64,000 nt of DNA from the NCBI RefSeq assembly GCF_031085295.1, contig NZ_JAVFWO010000003.1, positions 784,063 to 848,062 of the forward strand, given 5' to 3'. This document shows, one piece after another, positions 9,115-19,511 of the stretch. The notes below the pieces were generated by a model. The model was not told the origin of the DNA. It saw only the letters and a list, made by a program, of their open reading frames with translations, and made no database searches. The stretch is from Microbacterium psychrotolerans (GTDB lineage: Bacteria; Actinomycetota; Actinomycetes; Actinomycetales; Microbacteriaceae). How positions within the stretch are numbered: position 1 is the first letter of the stretch; each line of letters opens with the position of its first letter. The translations under genes and the position numbers were made by a program.

Positions 9115-9935
9115 GAGGCGACCTCGATCCGGTCGGCCGCGGCCTCGCCCGCTCCGTCGGAACGCGGCTCGCCCACGCTCTCGGCGAGCTCTGGAGCGAT
9201 GTCGATCCGCTCGTACGCGGCCGCGGCCGCAGCGCCCGCCGCCGGAGCAGACAGCTCGAACGGCGTCAGCACGCCGCCCTCGAGACGGAAGTGGCGACGC
9301 GCCCGGGCGGCGACGTGCAGGTCGTGCGTGATGGTGACCAGCGCGGCGTCGGCCTCGGAGGCGATCTCATCGAGCAGCGCCATGACGCTGCCCCCGGTCT
9401 CGACGTCGAGCGCGCCCGTTGGCTCGTCGGCGAGGATGAGCGCCGGCCGCCGCACCAGCGCACGGGCGATCGCGACGCGCTGCTGCTCGCCGCCCGAGAG
9501 CTGCTCGGGGGTCGAGTCGGTGCGGTGGCCGAGCCCGACGCGTTCGAGCATCGCGGTGGCGGCGCGGCGGCGGGTCCAGAACGCGCGGCCCGACGCGTAC
9601 CCGAGGGGCATCTCCACGTTCTCCAAGGCAGTGCGCCCGGACAGCAGGTTGAACTGCTGGAAGACGAAGCCGACGTTGCGACCGCGCAGCTTGTCGAGCT
9701 TGCTGCGCCGCATACGCCGCACCAGCTCACCACGGAACCACACCGCGCCCTCGGACGGCCGATCGAGCATGCCCATGAGGTTCAGCAGTGTCGACTTGCC
9801 CGAGCCGCTGCGCCCCACGATCGCGACGTGGTCGCCGGCGGGGATGTCGAGTTCGATGTCGCGCAGGATGTCCAGGCGCGAGTCGTCGGGCAGGATGACG
9901 TGCTTCGCGACCCCTTCGAGTCGGACGAGGCTCAC
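9111..9935 (-). CDS. ABC transporter ATP-binding protein (MacB type)
   Basis: A 274-residue ATPase with Walker A GRSGSGKST (near residue 42), signature LSGGEQQRVAIARA, Walker B LILADEPTGALD and switch His in ITHDLHVAARARR. The tail of about 40 residues after the ATPase fold is Ala-rich and not conserved. The open frame extends far upstream, but that part overlaps the membrane-fusion gene. The GTG at 9935 overlaps the upstream stop codon as GTGA, matching the style of this operon, and puts VSLVRLEGVAK at the N-terminus. Confidence 0.92.
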   Translation of the reverse strand: MSLVRLEGVAKHVILPDDSRLDILRDIELDIPAGDHVAIVGRSGSGKSTLLNLMGMLDRPSEGAVWFRGELVRRMRRSKLDKLRGRNVGFVFQQFNLLSGRTALENVEMPLGYASGRAFWTRRRAATAMLERVGLGHRTDSTPEQLSGGEQQRVAIARALVRRPALILADEPTGALDVETGGSVMALLDEIASEADAALVTITHDLHVAARARRHFRLEGGVLTPFELSAPAAGAAAAAAYERIDIAPELAESVGEPRSDGAGEAAADRIEVAS

Positions 9936-10861
9936 CAGTTCCACCCCGCCGGCTCGCAGTACTGGCCGCCCATGCCGTCGTCGTAGCAGGTCTCCTCGTC
10001 GCCGGCCGCGACGCCCGGGACATACTGACGCACCTGCTCGCCCGCCTCGAGGCCGCCGGTCACCTCGACCAGCTTCCCGTCGCTGACACCGAGGGTCACG
10101 TCGCGCTCCTCGAGATCGCCGGTGCCGGCAGACACCCAGACGACACCGGTGCCGGCTCCGCCCTTGACGGCTGTCGTGGGCACGACCAGCACATCCGACA
10201 CGGTGCCCAGGTCGACGTCGAGCTCGGCCTGGAGGCCGGCGAACACGGTCTGGTCGGTCGGAACCGCGCACGTGACGGTCGTGGTGCCGTCCTCTGCGAC
10301 TTCGACCTTGAGACCGGTGCACGTGAACGGCGCGGGGCCGCCCTGGATGGTCACCGACGCCTCGCTGGGCGCGCCCTGCAGCCGGTACAGCTGCACCGGG
10401 TCGACCGTCGCCTGCACGTGGTAGCGCGCGGGGGTGAGCGTCACGAGCTCGCCGCCGATCGATGCCGGCTGTCCCTTCACCACGGCGATCTCGGTCACCT
10501 CACCGGCCTCGGGCGCGACGACGTCGATGTTCTTCACAGGGTCGTTCTGCTTGATCGTGAAGAGCTTCTGGCCCGCTGCGACGGTCTGCCCCTCGCCCAC
10601 GTCGACCGAGGTGACGACACCGTCGACGGTCGAGCGGACCGGGTATGCGGCATCCCTCGCGATCGTCCCCGTAAGGGTCAACGCGTTGACGACCTCACCC
10701 TTGTCGACGACCACCGTGGGGTCGGCGATCTGCGCGCTGGGCTCTAATGCGGCAGCGGGGGCCTGATCCGGGAAGAACGCGATCTTGACCAGCGCGGCCG
10801 CCGCCGCACCGAGGATGACCACCATCAGGATCGGGAAGACCCACCGCCGCCAGACAACCAT
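9932..10861 (-). CDS. Membrane-fusion (periplasmic adaptor-like) protein of a MacAB-type system
   Basis: A 309-residue secreted or membrane-anchored adaptor. One N-terminal transmembrane helix (VFPILMVVILGAAAAALVKI) is followed by an HlyD/biotinyl-lipoyl-like domain (DGVVTSVDVGEGQTVAAGQK), a beta-barrel region and a membrane-proximal domain (VLVVPTTAVKGGAGTGVVWV). In Gram-positives such MacA-like proteins work with a MacB-type permease and ATPase. I chose the ATG at 10861 because it has a GAGAGG Shine-Dalgarno; the upstream open frame lacks coding character and would cross the palindromic promoter. It is the first gene of a six-gene operon running down to 3540. Confidence 0.88.
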   Translation of the reverse strand: MVVWRRWVFPILMVVILGAAAAALVKIAFFPDQAPAAALEPSAQIADPTVVVDKGEVVNALTLTGTIARDAAYPVRSTVDGVVTSVDVGEGQTVAAGQKLFTIKQNDPVKNIDVVAPEAGEVTEIAVVKGQPASIGGELVTLTPARYHVQATVDPVQLYRLQGAPSEASVTIQGGPAPFTCTGLKVEVAEDGTTTVTCAVPTDQTVFAGLQAELDVDLGTVSDVLVVPTTAVKGGAGTGVVWVSAGTGDLEERDVTLGVSDGKLVEVTGGLEAGEQVRQYVPGVAAGDEETCYDDGMGGQYCEPAGWNW

Positions 10862-10880
10862 TCCGCACCTCTCATCGGGG

Positions 10881-10923
10881 CATACCGAGTATGTAGTCAC
10901 CGAGTATATGCATACCGGGAATG
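10881..10923 (-). promoter_or_regulatory. Repeated palindromic operator at the head of the ABC/PadR operon
   Basis: Two copies of a 13-bp dyad lie exactly 30 bp apart: CATACCGAGTATG (10881-10893) and CATACCGGGAATG (10911-10923, imperfect). A third palindrome, GTATATGCATAC (10904-10915), overlaps the second. The array starts 20 bp before the first gene and covers TATACT and CATACT, the best -10 candidates on the minus strand. The only regulator in the operon is PadR, so autoregulation by PadR is the simplest reading. This is an inference from position and symmetry. Confidence 0.6.
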
Positions 10924-11003
10924 CAGAACACGGATGCCGCGACCGGCGCGCCGCGGCGGTGAGTGCGCTTCCACACCCAGCGCACACCAAGGTCACGGGT
11001 GGA

Positions 11004-11009
11004 TAACAT
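11004..11009 (+). promoter_or_regulatory. Candidate -10 element upstream of secA
   Basis: TAACAT lies 85 nt before the secA GTG, giving a leader of about 75-80 nt. An ATG 8 nt after the hexamer opens a 37-codon ORF (11018-11131) that runs out of frame into secA. Confidence 0.4.
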
Positions 11010-11093
11010 AGGCAGGTATGCCTGGGGCCATGCGCCCGGGCGGCACCGGCGGCGTCGCAGCCGCACCCGAAAGCCTGAAGATGGAGACACTCC

Positions 11094-13931
<2,838 letters not shown>

Positions 13932-13937
13932 CGGCGT

Positions 13938-13965
13938 CGCGGCCCGGGGTGAGCGCCGGGCCGCG
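13938..13965 (+). terminator. Hairpin terminator after secA
   Basis: CGCGGCCCGG and CCGGGCCGCG form a perfect 10-bp stem with an 8-nt loop, starting 7 nt after the secA stop codon. There is no T-run. Confidence 0.7.
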
Positions 13966-14117
13966 GCATCCGCTCGCCCGGAACAGGTGTTCCGGCGCAC
14001 GCAGGACGACCTCACGCGGATCCTCCTGCGCCCGCCCGAACGCCTGATCTCGATCACGGTCCCGGCGGCCGAGCCGGCCGGGCCACGCGGAGTCCATTGG
14101 CCTCCGCCGGCCGCGGA

Positions 14118-14123
14118 TATCCT
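14118..14123 (+). promoter_or_regulatory. -10 element of the aminotransferase gene
   Basis: TATCCT, then GAAGCG, then the ATG at 14130. No Shine-Dalgarno is present. Confidence 0.6.
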
Positions 14124-14129
14124 GAAGCG

Positions 14130-15356
14130 ATGAGTCCCCTCCGTACCCTCGACCAGTCGAGCAAGCTCCAGAACGTTCTCTACGAGATCCGTGGGCAGGC
14201 GCTGGCCGAGGCAGACCGGCTGGAGGACGAGGGATACACGATCCTCAAGCTGAACACGGGCAACCCCGCGGTGTTCGGCTTCGAGGCGCCGTTCCAGATC
14301 GTCCGCGACATGATCGAGGCGGTCCCGCACGCGCACGGCTACAGCGACAGCAAGGGCATCATGTCGGCGCGACGCGCCGTGGTGTCGCGCTACGAGCAGG
14401 TGCCCGGCTTCCCGCAGTTCGACCCCGACGACGTCTACCTCGGCAACGGCGTCTCCGAGCTGATCACGATGACGATGCAGGCGCTGCTCGACGAGGGCGA
14501 CGAGGTCCTCATCCCGGCGCCGGACTATCCGCTGTGGACCGCCATGACGAGCCTCGCGGGCGGCACCCCGGTCCACTACCGCTGCGACCCCGACGACGAC
14601 TGGCAGCCGGACCTCGAAGACATCCGCGCGAAGGTGACGCCCCGCACCAAGGCGATCGTCGTCATCAACCCCAACAACCCGACGGGCGCGGTGTACACGC
14701 GTGAGGTGCTCCAGGGCATCGTCGAGATCGCGCGCGAGAACTCGCTGCTGCTGCTGTCCGACGAGATCTACGACCGCATCCTCTTCGACGACGCCCAGCA
14801 CATCCCCCTCGCGACGCTCGCGCCCGACCTGCTCTGCCTCACCTTCAACGGCCTGTCCAAGACCTATCGGGTCGCGGGCTACCGGTCGGGCTGGCTGGTG
14901 ATCACCGGGCCCAAGCGCCACGCGGCGGGCTTCCTCGAGGGCATCCAGCTGCTCGCGTCGACGCGCCTGTGCCCCAACGTGCCTGCGCAGCACGCGGTAC
15001 AGGCGGCGCTGTCGGGGGTGCAGTCGATCGATGCGCTCATCGCCCCCGAGGGCCGGCTTCACGAGCAGCGGGATGCCGCATGGGAGGGCCTCGAGCGCAT
15101 CCCCGGCGTGACGTGCTCCAAGCCGAAGGGCGCCCTCTACGCCTTCCCGCGGCTCGACCCCGACGTGTACGAGATCCGTGACGACGCCAAGCTCGTCTAC
15201 GACTTCCTCGTCGCCGAGCACGTGCTCCTGGTCCAGGGGACGGGTTTCAACTGGCCGACTCCCGACCACCTGCGCATCGTCACGCTGCCGGAGGCCCGCG
15301 TGCTCTCGGAGGCGATCGAGCGCCTCGGCAACTTCCTGTCGTCGTACAAGCAGTGA
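14130..15356 (+). CDS. Class I/II PLP-dependent aminotransferase, alanine aminotransferase-like
   Basis: A 408-residue transaminase of fold type I. The opening (LDQSSKLQNVLYEIRGQAL) and NPNNPTGAVY are typical of AlaA/AlaT-type enzymes, which make alanine from pyruvate and glutamate. The PLP lysine is in FNGLSKTYRVAGYRSGW, and the DE of LLLSDEIYDRI contacts the cofactor. I chose the ATG at 14130 over an upstream in-frame ATG because of the TATCCT element 6 nt before it. It stands alone, with hairpins on both sides. The exact amino donor and acceptor cannot be read from sequence. Confidence 0.9.
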   Translation: MSPLRTLDQSSKLQNVLYEIRGQALAEADRLEDEGYTILKLNTGNPAVFGFEAPFQIVRDMIEAVPHAHGYSDSKGIMSARRAVVSRYEQVPGFPQFDPDDVYLGNGVSELITMTMQALLDEGDEVLIPAPDYPLWTAMTSLAGGTPVHYRCDPDDDWQPDLEDIRAKVTPRTKAIVVINPNNPTGAVYTREVLQGIVEIARENSLLLLSDEIYDRILFDDAQHIPLATLAPDLLCLTFNGLSKTYRVAGYRSGWLVITGPKRHAAGFLEGIQLLASTRLCPNVPAQHAVQAALSGVQSIDALIAPEGRLHEQRDAAWEGLERIPGVTCSKPKGALYAFPRLDPDVYEIRDDAKLVYDFLVAEHVLLVQGTGFNWPTPDHLRIVTLPEARVLSEAIERLGNFLSSYKQ

Positions 15357-15367
15357 GGCGTAGGGTG

Positions 15368-15405
15368 CCGCCGGCCACGGCATCCGTCAAGACCCTCGCC
15401 GGCGG
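15368..15405 (+). terminator. Candidate terminator after the aminotransferase gene
   Basis: CCGCCGGC (15368-15375) pairs with GCCGGCGG (15398-15405). The 22-nt loop is long, so this is weaker than other terminators in the window. Confidence 0.4.
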
Positions 15406-15418
15406 GCAGCACGCGACG

Positions 15419-15424
15419 TAGCGT
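15419..15424 (+). promoter_or_regulatory. -10 element of the small gene at 15431
   Basis: TAGCGT, then CGCGAC, then ATG at 15431. No ribosome-binding site is visible. Confidence 0.6.
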
Positions 15425-15430
15425 CGCGAC

Positions 15431-15796
15431 ATGTCCATCGAACTGAACCAGCCGGCGCTGCGCCACGCGCGAGCGCTCATCCGGGACGGCAAGGTCGTGC
15501 GCGATGAACGCGACGACTGGTCGGAAGCGGCCCCCACCGCCGATGAGGAGAACTCGTTCATCGAGCGCGAAGGCTGGACCGAGTACTCCCACTGGCATCT
15601 CGGCGTCGACCGGCGGGAGGACGGGGAGACGAAACAGGCGTACTCCTTCCCGTTCGGCGACTTCACACGAGTGCACCGGTCGGGGGTGATCTCGGCGGAG
15701 AGCCGGGCCGGCCAGCACGACCACTACGAGATCCGCGACGCGTTGCGGGCGCTGCTCGACCTCATCGACAAGGACGACAAGGGCGAGAAGGACTGA
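15431..15796 (+). CDS. Small conserved hypothetical protein
   Basis: A 121-residue soluble acidic protein with no signal peptide or membrane segment. The centre is unusually rich in aromatic and charged residues (EGWTEYSHWHLGVDRRE, then QAYSFPFGDFTRVHRSGVI), followed by a helix and a Lys/Asp-rich C-terminus. I recall similar proteins in other Microbacteriaceae, without a known function. It has its own leaderless promoter and is probably monocistronic. Composition matches the neighbours, so recent transfer is not suggested. Confidence 0.75.
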   Translation: MSIELNQPALRHARALIRDGKVVRDERDDWSEAAPTADEENSFIEREGWTEYSHWHLGVDRREDGETKQAYSFPFGDFTRVHRSGVISAESRAGQHDHYEIRDALRALLDLIDKDDKGEKD

Positions 15797-15837
15797 CGGG
15801 GCCGGCCGCATCGTCGGGACCGGCTCCGCCGTCGGGT

Positions 15838-15854
15838 GCGCCCCGTCGGGGCGC
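15838..15854. terminator. Short hairpin between convergent genes
   Basis: GCGCCCC-GTC-GGGGCGC, a perfect 7-bp stem, sits between the ends of the small gene at 15796 and the minus-strand gene ending at 15874. It could serve both directions. Confidence 0.5.
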
Positions 15855-15873
15855 GGCTCGGAGCGCCTGCGTC

Positions 15874-16311
15874 TCAGAGGAGCGCGAGGGAGGTGGCGCG
15901 CCAGCGCCCGTCCATGCCCTCGATGCGCACCGCGAGCGCGCGCGTGCGCGCGGGACCGCGGACGACCACGACCGCTTCGACGATGCCGTCGGCGGGCGAC
16001 GACTCGTGCACGGAGAGGATCGTGTGCACCGGCCGCTTCGCCGCGACGCCGCGTGCGCTGCGGGCGCGCGTCGCGAGGTTCGCGCGCGTGACGAGTTTGC
16101 GGTAGGCGTCTTCGGTGAGCCAGCGGGCCAGCTGATCGACCTCACGGACTCCGGCGAAGACCTCGAGCACGCCGAGCGTGAGGTTGCGCAGGAACGGTTC
16201 CGGAAGTGGGAGCGCGGTGGAAGGCGTCCGCTGCGGCGCGAAGAACTCTGCGAGCTGCGTGCTGCGGAACGCGTGTGGTGCGCGGGCGGTGCCCGCGGGC
16301 GTCGTTGCCAT
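15874..16311 (-). CDS. Rv3235-family protein
   Basis: A 145-residue protein of unknown function. After a variable N-terminus there is a conserved helical region (FLRNLTLGVLEVFAGVREVDQLARWLTEDAYRKLVTRANL) and a beta-rich C-terminal part (RPVHTILSVHESSPADGIVE to RWRATSLALL). This pattern is characteristic of the actinobacterial Rv3235 family, which lies near secA1 in mycobacteria. The family has no established biochemical role. No signal peptide or catalytic motif is seen. The neighbour at 16440 is divergent, and 128 bp separate the two starts. Confidence 0.75.
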   Translation of the reverse strand: MATTPAGTARAPHAFRSTQLAEFFAPQRTPSTALPLPEPFLRNLTLGVLEVFAGVREVDQLARWLTEDAYRKLVTRANLATRARSARGVAAKRPVHTILSVHESSPADGIVEAVVVVRGPARTRALAVRIEGMDGRWRATSLALL

Positions 16312-16427
16312 GGGTGCCTATCTCGACAGGGGGATGTCTTCCGGACAGTAGAACACACGGCGAACTCACAGGAAAATCGAACCGACCCGCCTGTGGATAA
16401 CTCGCGGGCAGAACGCCTGTGGTGCCC

Positions 16428-16433
16428 TACTCT
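16428..16433 (+). promoter_or_regulatory. -10 element of the gene at 16440
   Basis: TACTCT, then CACTGA, then the GTG at 16440. This spacing decides the GTG as the start. Confidence 0.6.
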
Positions 16434-16439
16434 CACTGA

Positions 16440-17048
16440 GTGCGCTGGGACCGCTTCTTCGACGACCTCGAGGATCAGCTCGCCTCCGAATGGGAGGCGG
16501 AACGGGCCGCGCTCGACACCGAGGCCGAGCGCCTGCGGCTGTCGCGGGTCCAGCTGGCGGAGCGGCTGACCCAGCTGACGGCACGCGATCCCGCCGCCCC
16601 GGTGGTCGCGTCGTTCGACCTGGCCGATGGTGCCACCGTGCGCGCCGGCGTCACCGGCGTGGGCGCCGACTGGGTCTCGCTGGCACTCGCCGAGGGTCCG
16701 CGCGGCGCGGTGATCGTGCCGTTCGCGGCCATCTCCTCGATCGGGATGCCGCACGCCGACCTGCTGCGCACCGCCCGCCCCGCGCCGACGCGATCGCCGC
16801 TCGCCGACCGCCTCACCTTCGGGTTCGTGCTGCGCGACCTCGTGCGCCGCCGGGCCGGGGTCGCGGTGCACCTCGTCTCGGGACGCGTGCTCACCGGCAC
16901 GATCGATCGCGCGGGCGCGGATCACCTGGACCTCGCGCTGCACGAGCCGGGTGCGCCCCGGCGCGCCGACGCCGTCGCGGGCTACCGCCTGGTGCCGTTC
17001 GTCGCGATCGCCTGGCTGCGCGCCGACGAGGCGCCCGCGCTGCCCTGA
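16440..17048 (+). CDS. Conserved actinobacterial hypothetical protein
   Basis: A 202-residue soluble protein of unknown function. An N-terminal acidic helix (RFFDDLEDQLASEWEAERAA) continues into a likely coiled coil to about residue 50. Two similar beta-rich units follow, around ASFDLADGATVRAGVTGVG and GVAVHLVSGRVLTGTIDRAG, each leading to a hydrophobic strand (VIVPFAAISSI and RLVPFVAIAWLRA). The internal duplication with V(I/P)FxAI strands suggests two small barrels, possibly Sm-like or LSM-like; this is only my reading. No catalytic residues are recognisable. It starts at a leaderless GTG. Confidence 0.75.
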   Translation: MRWDRFFDDLEDQLASEWEAERAALDTEAERLRLSRVQLAERLTQLTARDPAAPVVASFDLADGATVRAGVTGVGADWVSLALAEGPRGAVIVPFAAISSIGMPHADLLRTARPAPTRSPLADRLTFGFVLRDLVRRRAGVAVHLVSGRVLTGTIDRAGADHLDLALHEPGAPRRADAVAGYRLVPFVAIAWLRADEAPALP

Positions 17049-17158
17049 GCCCGTGCGTGCGTCCTGAGCCCGTGCGTTCGTGGCGCGCGCTGCCCTGATC
17101 CGGGGCCCGCGCTCATCGGCAGGCGCGAAGGGTGGGGAGTCCCTACCGATCGCCGGGT

Positions 17159-17440
17159 TCAGTCCGGTCGGCGGACGATGCCGCTGCCCCACAACTCGGG
17201 GAAGCTGGCCGTCTGCGACTGCCGCCAGAGCGCCATCCGCCGTGCCTCCTCGGCCTGGTCGTCGAGGTACTCATCGATGCTCGCCGCGTCCACGCGCCAG
17301 CGCGCCGGGGAGCCCACCCGCAGACCGCGCAGCCGTCCCTCGTGCACGAGCGCCATGACCTCGTCGACGGTGACGCCGAGCACCTCGCCCACCTGGGCAG
17401 GGGCGAGCAGACGCACGTTCGACGTCGGGTCATCGGACAT
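17159..17440 (-). CDS. BldC-like/excisionase-type MerR helix-turn-helix protein
   Basis: A 93-residue DNA-binding protein. The HTH covers about residues 9-62: LLAPAQVGEVLGVTVDEVMA, then VHEGRLRGLRVGSPARWRV and SIDEYLDD, the recognition helix and wing of the BldC/excisionase MerR subgroup. Such small one-domain proteins bind DNA cooperatively and act as developmental or global regulators in actinobacteria. The open frame reaches far upstream, but the ATG at 17440 follows a CATAAT element by 6 nt and gives the usual family N-terminus. It is divergent from the SAF protein gene, with 99 bp between starts. Confidence 0.85.
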   Translation of the reverse strand: MSDDPTSNVRLLAPAQVGEVLGVTVDEVMALVHEGRLRGLRVGSPARWRVDAASIDEYLDDQAEEARRMALWRQSQTASFPELWGSGIVRRPD

Positions 17441-17446
17441 GCCCCC

Positions 17447-17452
17447 ATTATG
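17447..17452 (-). promoter_or_regulatory. -10 element of the BldC-like gene
   Basis: On the minus strand CATAAT is followed by GGGGGC and the ATG at 17440. Confidence 0.6.
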
Positions 17453-17539
17453 GACCCGCCTCCCGGGTGCGGGCCGGGGCCCGAGAGCCCTGTGGATAAC
17501 GCCCGACGTCGTTGCGCCGAGTCGGCGACGATGGGTGCC

Positions 17540-18175
17540 ATGACGGCCCACAGCGACCCTGTCCGCACCCCGCGACGAGCCTTCTGGGGCGATGCGCGGT
17601 TCTTCCTCGGTGTGCTGCTCGTGGCGGCATCCGTCGCCGGCGTCTGGCTGGTCGTCTCGGCCGCACGGCAGACCGTGCCCGTGTACGCCGCGGCGCACAC
17701 GATCGTGCCCGGCGAGGCGATCGGCACCGGCGACCTCAGGGTCGTCGACGTCGCCCTCGGGTCGCTGGCGGGCACCTATCTCACTGCGGAGGACCTGGAG
17801 GGGACGCAGGTCGCGACCCGCACGATCGAGGCGGGTGAACTCGTGCCCGCGGCGGCGTCCGTGGGCGACCCGGCCGCCGCGCGCACCACGAGCGTCGTCG
17901 TCCGCAGTGCCGTCGACGTGCCGGCCTCGGTCGAGGCGGGTACCGTCGTCGAACTGTGGTCCGCCCCGCTCCTGGAGCAGGGCGCGTACGACGAGCCGCG
18001 CATCCTCGTCGCCGATGCCACCGTCGTCTCCGTCACGCGCGACGACTCGATGATCGGCGGCGGGGCCGCTGCTCTCGAGCTCGTCATCCCACGCGCCGAT
18101 GTCGCGGCGACGCTGGCCGCCATGGCGGACGAGTCCGCACTGTCGATCGTGCCGACGACGGGCACCGGCTCGTGA
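17540..18175 (+). CDS. SAF-domain (CpaB/RcpC-like) membrane-anchored protein
   Basis: A 211-residue protein with a short basic cytoplasmic N-terminus, one transmembrane helix (FFLGVLLVAASVAGVWLVVSAA) and an extracellular SAF domain (TVPVYAAAHTIVPGEAIGTG, GELVPAAASVGD, VDVPASVEAGTVVELW). SAF domains occur in CpaB/RcpC proteins of Flp/Tad pilus assembly and in flagellar FlgA. The gene overlaps the downstream CpaE-like ATPase by 4 nt, so the two likely act together, yet no pilin, secretin or pilus ATPase lies nearby. An in-frame ATG at 17531 is an alternative start. The function outside a pilus system is unknown. Confidence 0.8.
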   Translation: MTAHSDPVRTPRRAFWGDARFFLGVLLVAASVAGVWLVVSAARQTVPVYAAAHTIVPGEAIGTGDLRVVDVALGSLAGTYLTAEDLEGTQVATRTIEAGELVPAAASVGDPAAARTTSVVVRSAVDVPASVEAGTVVELWSAPLLEQGAYDEPRILVADATVVSVTRDDSMIGGGAAALELVIPRADVAATLAAMADESALSIVPTTGTGS

Positions 18176-19488
18176 GGGTCGTGGTCGCCGTCGACGACGC
18201 CGGGCTCCTCGTCGAGGGACTGCGTCGCGAGGGGATCGACGTCATCGCCGAGGTCGCGGCCGCCACTCCCGCACTCGCCGCGGCGGACGGGATGCTGGGC
18301 GCCGATGCCGAAGCGCTGCTGCGGGCACTCGCTGACGCCGACGCCCTGGTCGTCTCGGTGTCGCACGCCACGATGTCGCCCACCGTGGTCGCGCTGTGCG
18401 ATCGGGCGGGGACGCGTGTCATGCCGCTCGTCGAGGACGCGGCGGGGGAGCGCGTGGCCGCGGCGTGCGGGCTGGAGGCTCCGCTGAGCCGGCACACCGA
18501 GCCGTGGCGCATCGCCGAGGCGCTCTCGTCCGGCCCCGCGACCGCGACGGCTGCGCCGCGAGAATCGCGCCCGCAGGCGAAAGTGATCGCTGTCTGGGGG
18601 CCGGCCGGGGCGCCCGGACGTTCCACCGTCGCCACCGAGCTGGCTGTCGAACTCGCGCGCGGCGGCCGGCACGTGGGACTGGTCGACGCCGACACGCATG
18701 CTCCGTCCCTCGCTCTCACCCTCGGCCTCGCCGACGAGGGGCCTGGCTTCGCCGCCGCCTGCCGGCAGGCCGAGCTCGGCGGACTCGACGTCCGCGAGCT
18801 CACCCGCATCTCGGTGCCGCTCGGCCGCACCGGCGTCGACGTGCTCACCGGCATCAACCGCCCGTCGCGCTGGCCCGAGCTGAGCGATCGGCGCGTCGTC
18901 GCCGCGCTCGCCGCCTGCCGCGAATGGGCCGACTACACCGTCGTCGACGTCGCGTCGTCGCTCGAGCGCGACGAGGAGATCGTGAGCGACCTCGACGGTC
19001 CGCGGCGCAACGCCGCCACCCTCGCCGCGCTGCGGAGCGCGGACCTCGTCGTCGCCGTGGTCGCCGCCGACCCCGTCGGCATCGCCCGCTTCCTCCGCGG
19101 GCACGCCGACCTGCGCGCGACCATCGGGGCGACGCCGGTGGCCGTCGTCGCGAACCGCCTGCGCCCCGGCACCCTCGGCATCGATGCCCGCGGGCAGGTG
19201 CGACGCACCCTCGATCGGTTCGGCGGTATCGAGGATGTGTGGTTCCTCCCGCAGGACCCGAGGTCGACGGATGCCGCGATCCTCGCGTCCTTTCCCATCG
19301 CCGAGGTCGCGCCGCGCTCTCCGCTCACGCTGGCGCTGCGCCGGTTCGTCGGCGAGGCGGTCGTGCCCGCACCTGAGCCGCAGCGCGCGGCCACCGGCCG
19401 ACGGCGTGCCCTCGGGACAGGGCGCGGCCGCCGAGCCGCACGAGCGGCGGCCGACGAGGCCGCCAGGCTCGGTGCGCCGGCCGCGTGA
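18172..19488 (+). CDS. CpaE/MinD-like P-loop ATPase with deviant Walker A
   Basis: A 438-residue protein of the ParA/MinD/CpaE superfamily. Residues about 1-125 form a receiver-like or Ala-rich N-terminal domain (VVVAVDDAGLLVEGLRREGI). The ATPase domain begins VIAVWGPAGAPGRSTVATEL, where the usual GK(S/T) lysine is replaced by Arg; GLVDADTHAPSLALTLGL and TVVDVASSLERD follow as switch and Walker B-like regions. Other actinobacterial CpaE-like proteins I remember share this GAPGRST form, so it may be normal for the subgroup. The start GTG overlaps the SAF gene stop (GTGA). The C-terminus is a basic Ala/Arg tail. Membrane or pole localisation is a plausible role, unproven. Confidence 0.8.
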   Translation: MRVVVAVDDAGLLVEGLRREGIDVIAEVAAATPALAAADGMLGADAEALLRALADADALVVSVSHATMSPTVVALCDRAGTRVMPLVEDAAGERVAAACGLEAPLSRHTEPWRIAEALSSGPATATAAPRESRPQAKVIAVWGPAGAPGRSTVATELAVELARGGRHVGLVDADTHAPSLALTLGLADEGPGFAAACRQAELGGLDVRELTRISVPLGRTGVDVLTGINRPSRWPELSDRRVVAALAACREWADYTVVDVASSLERDEEIVSDLDGPRRNAATLAALRSADLVVAVVAADPVGIARFLRGHADLRATIGATPVAVVANRLRPGTLGIDARGQVRRTLDRFGGIEDVWFLPQDPRSTDAAILASFPIAEVAPRSPLTLALRRFVGEAVVPAPEPQRAATGRRRALGTGRGRRAARAAADEAARLGAPAA

Positions 19489-19499
19489 GCTCAGCGCCC

Positions 19500-19505
19500 T
19501 AGGCT
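19500..19505 (+). promoter_or_regulatory. -10 element of pdtaS
   Basis: TAGGCT, then AGACGG, then the GTG at 19512. Confidence 0.65.
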
Positions 19506-19511
19506 AGACGG

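Noticed and set aside
13987..14133. A 48-codon plus-strand ORF (GTG start) between secA and the aminotransferase, ending in an ATGA overlap
   Set aside because: Third positions are G+C-rich, but the aminotransferase has its own -10 element 6 nt before its ATG, no ribosome-binding site precedes the ORF, and high-GC DNA produces many such open frames. I could not identify homology.
16312..16330. A -10 element (GATAGG) for the Rv3235-like gene
   Set aside because: It lacks the terminal T and the spacing is 5 nt; too weak to list.
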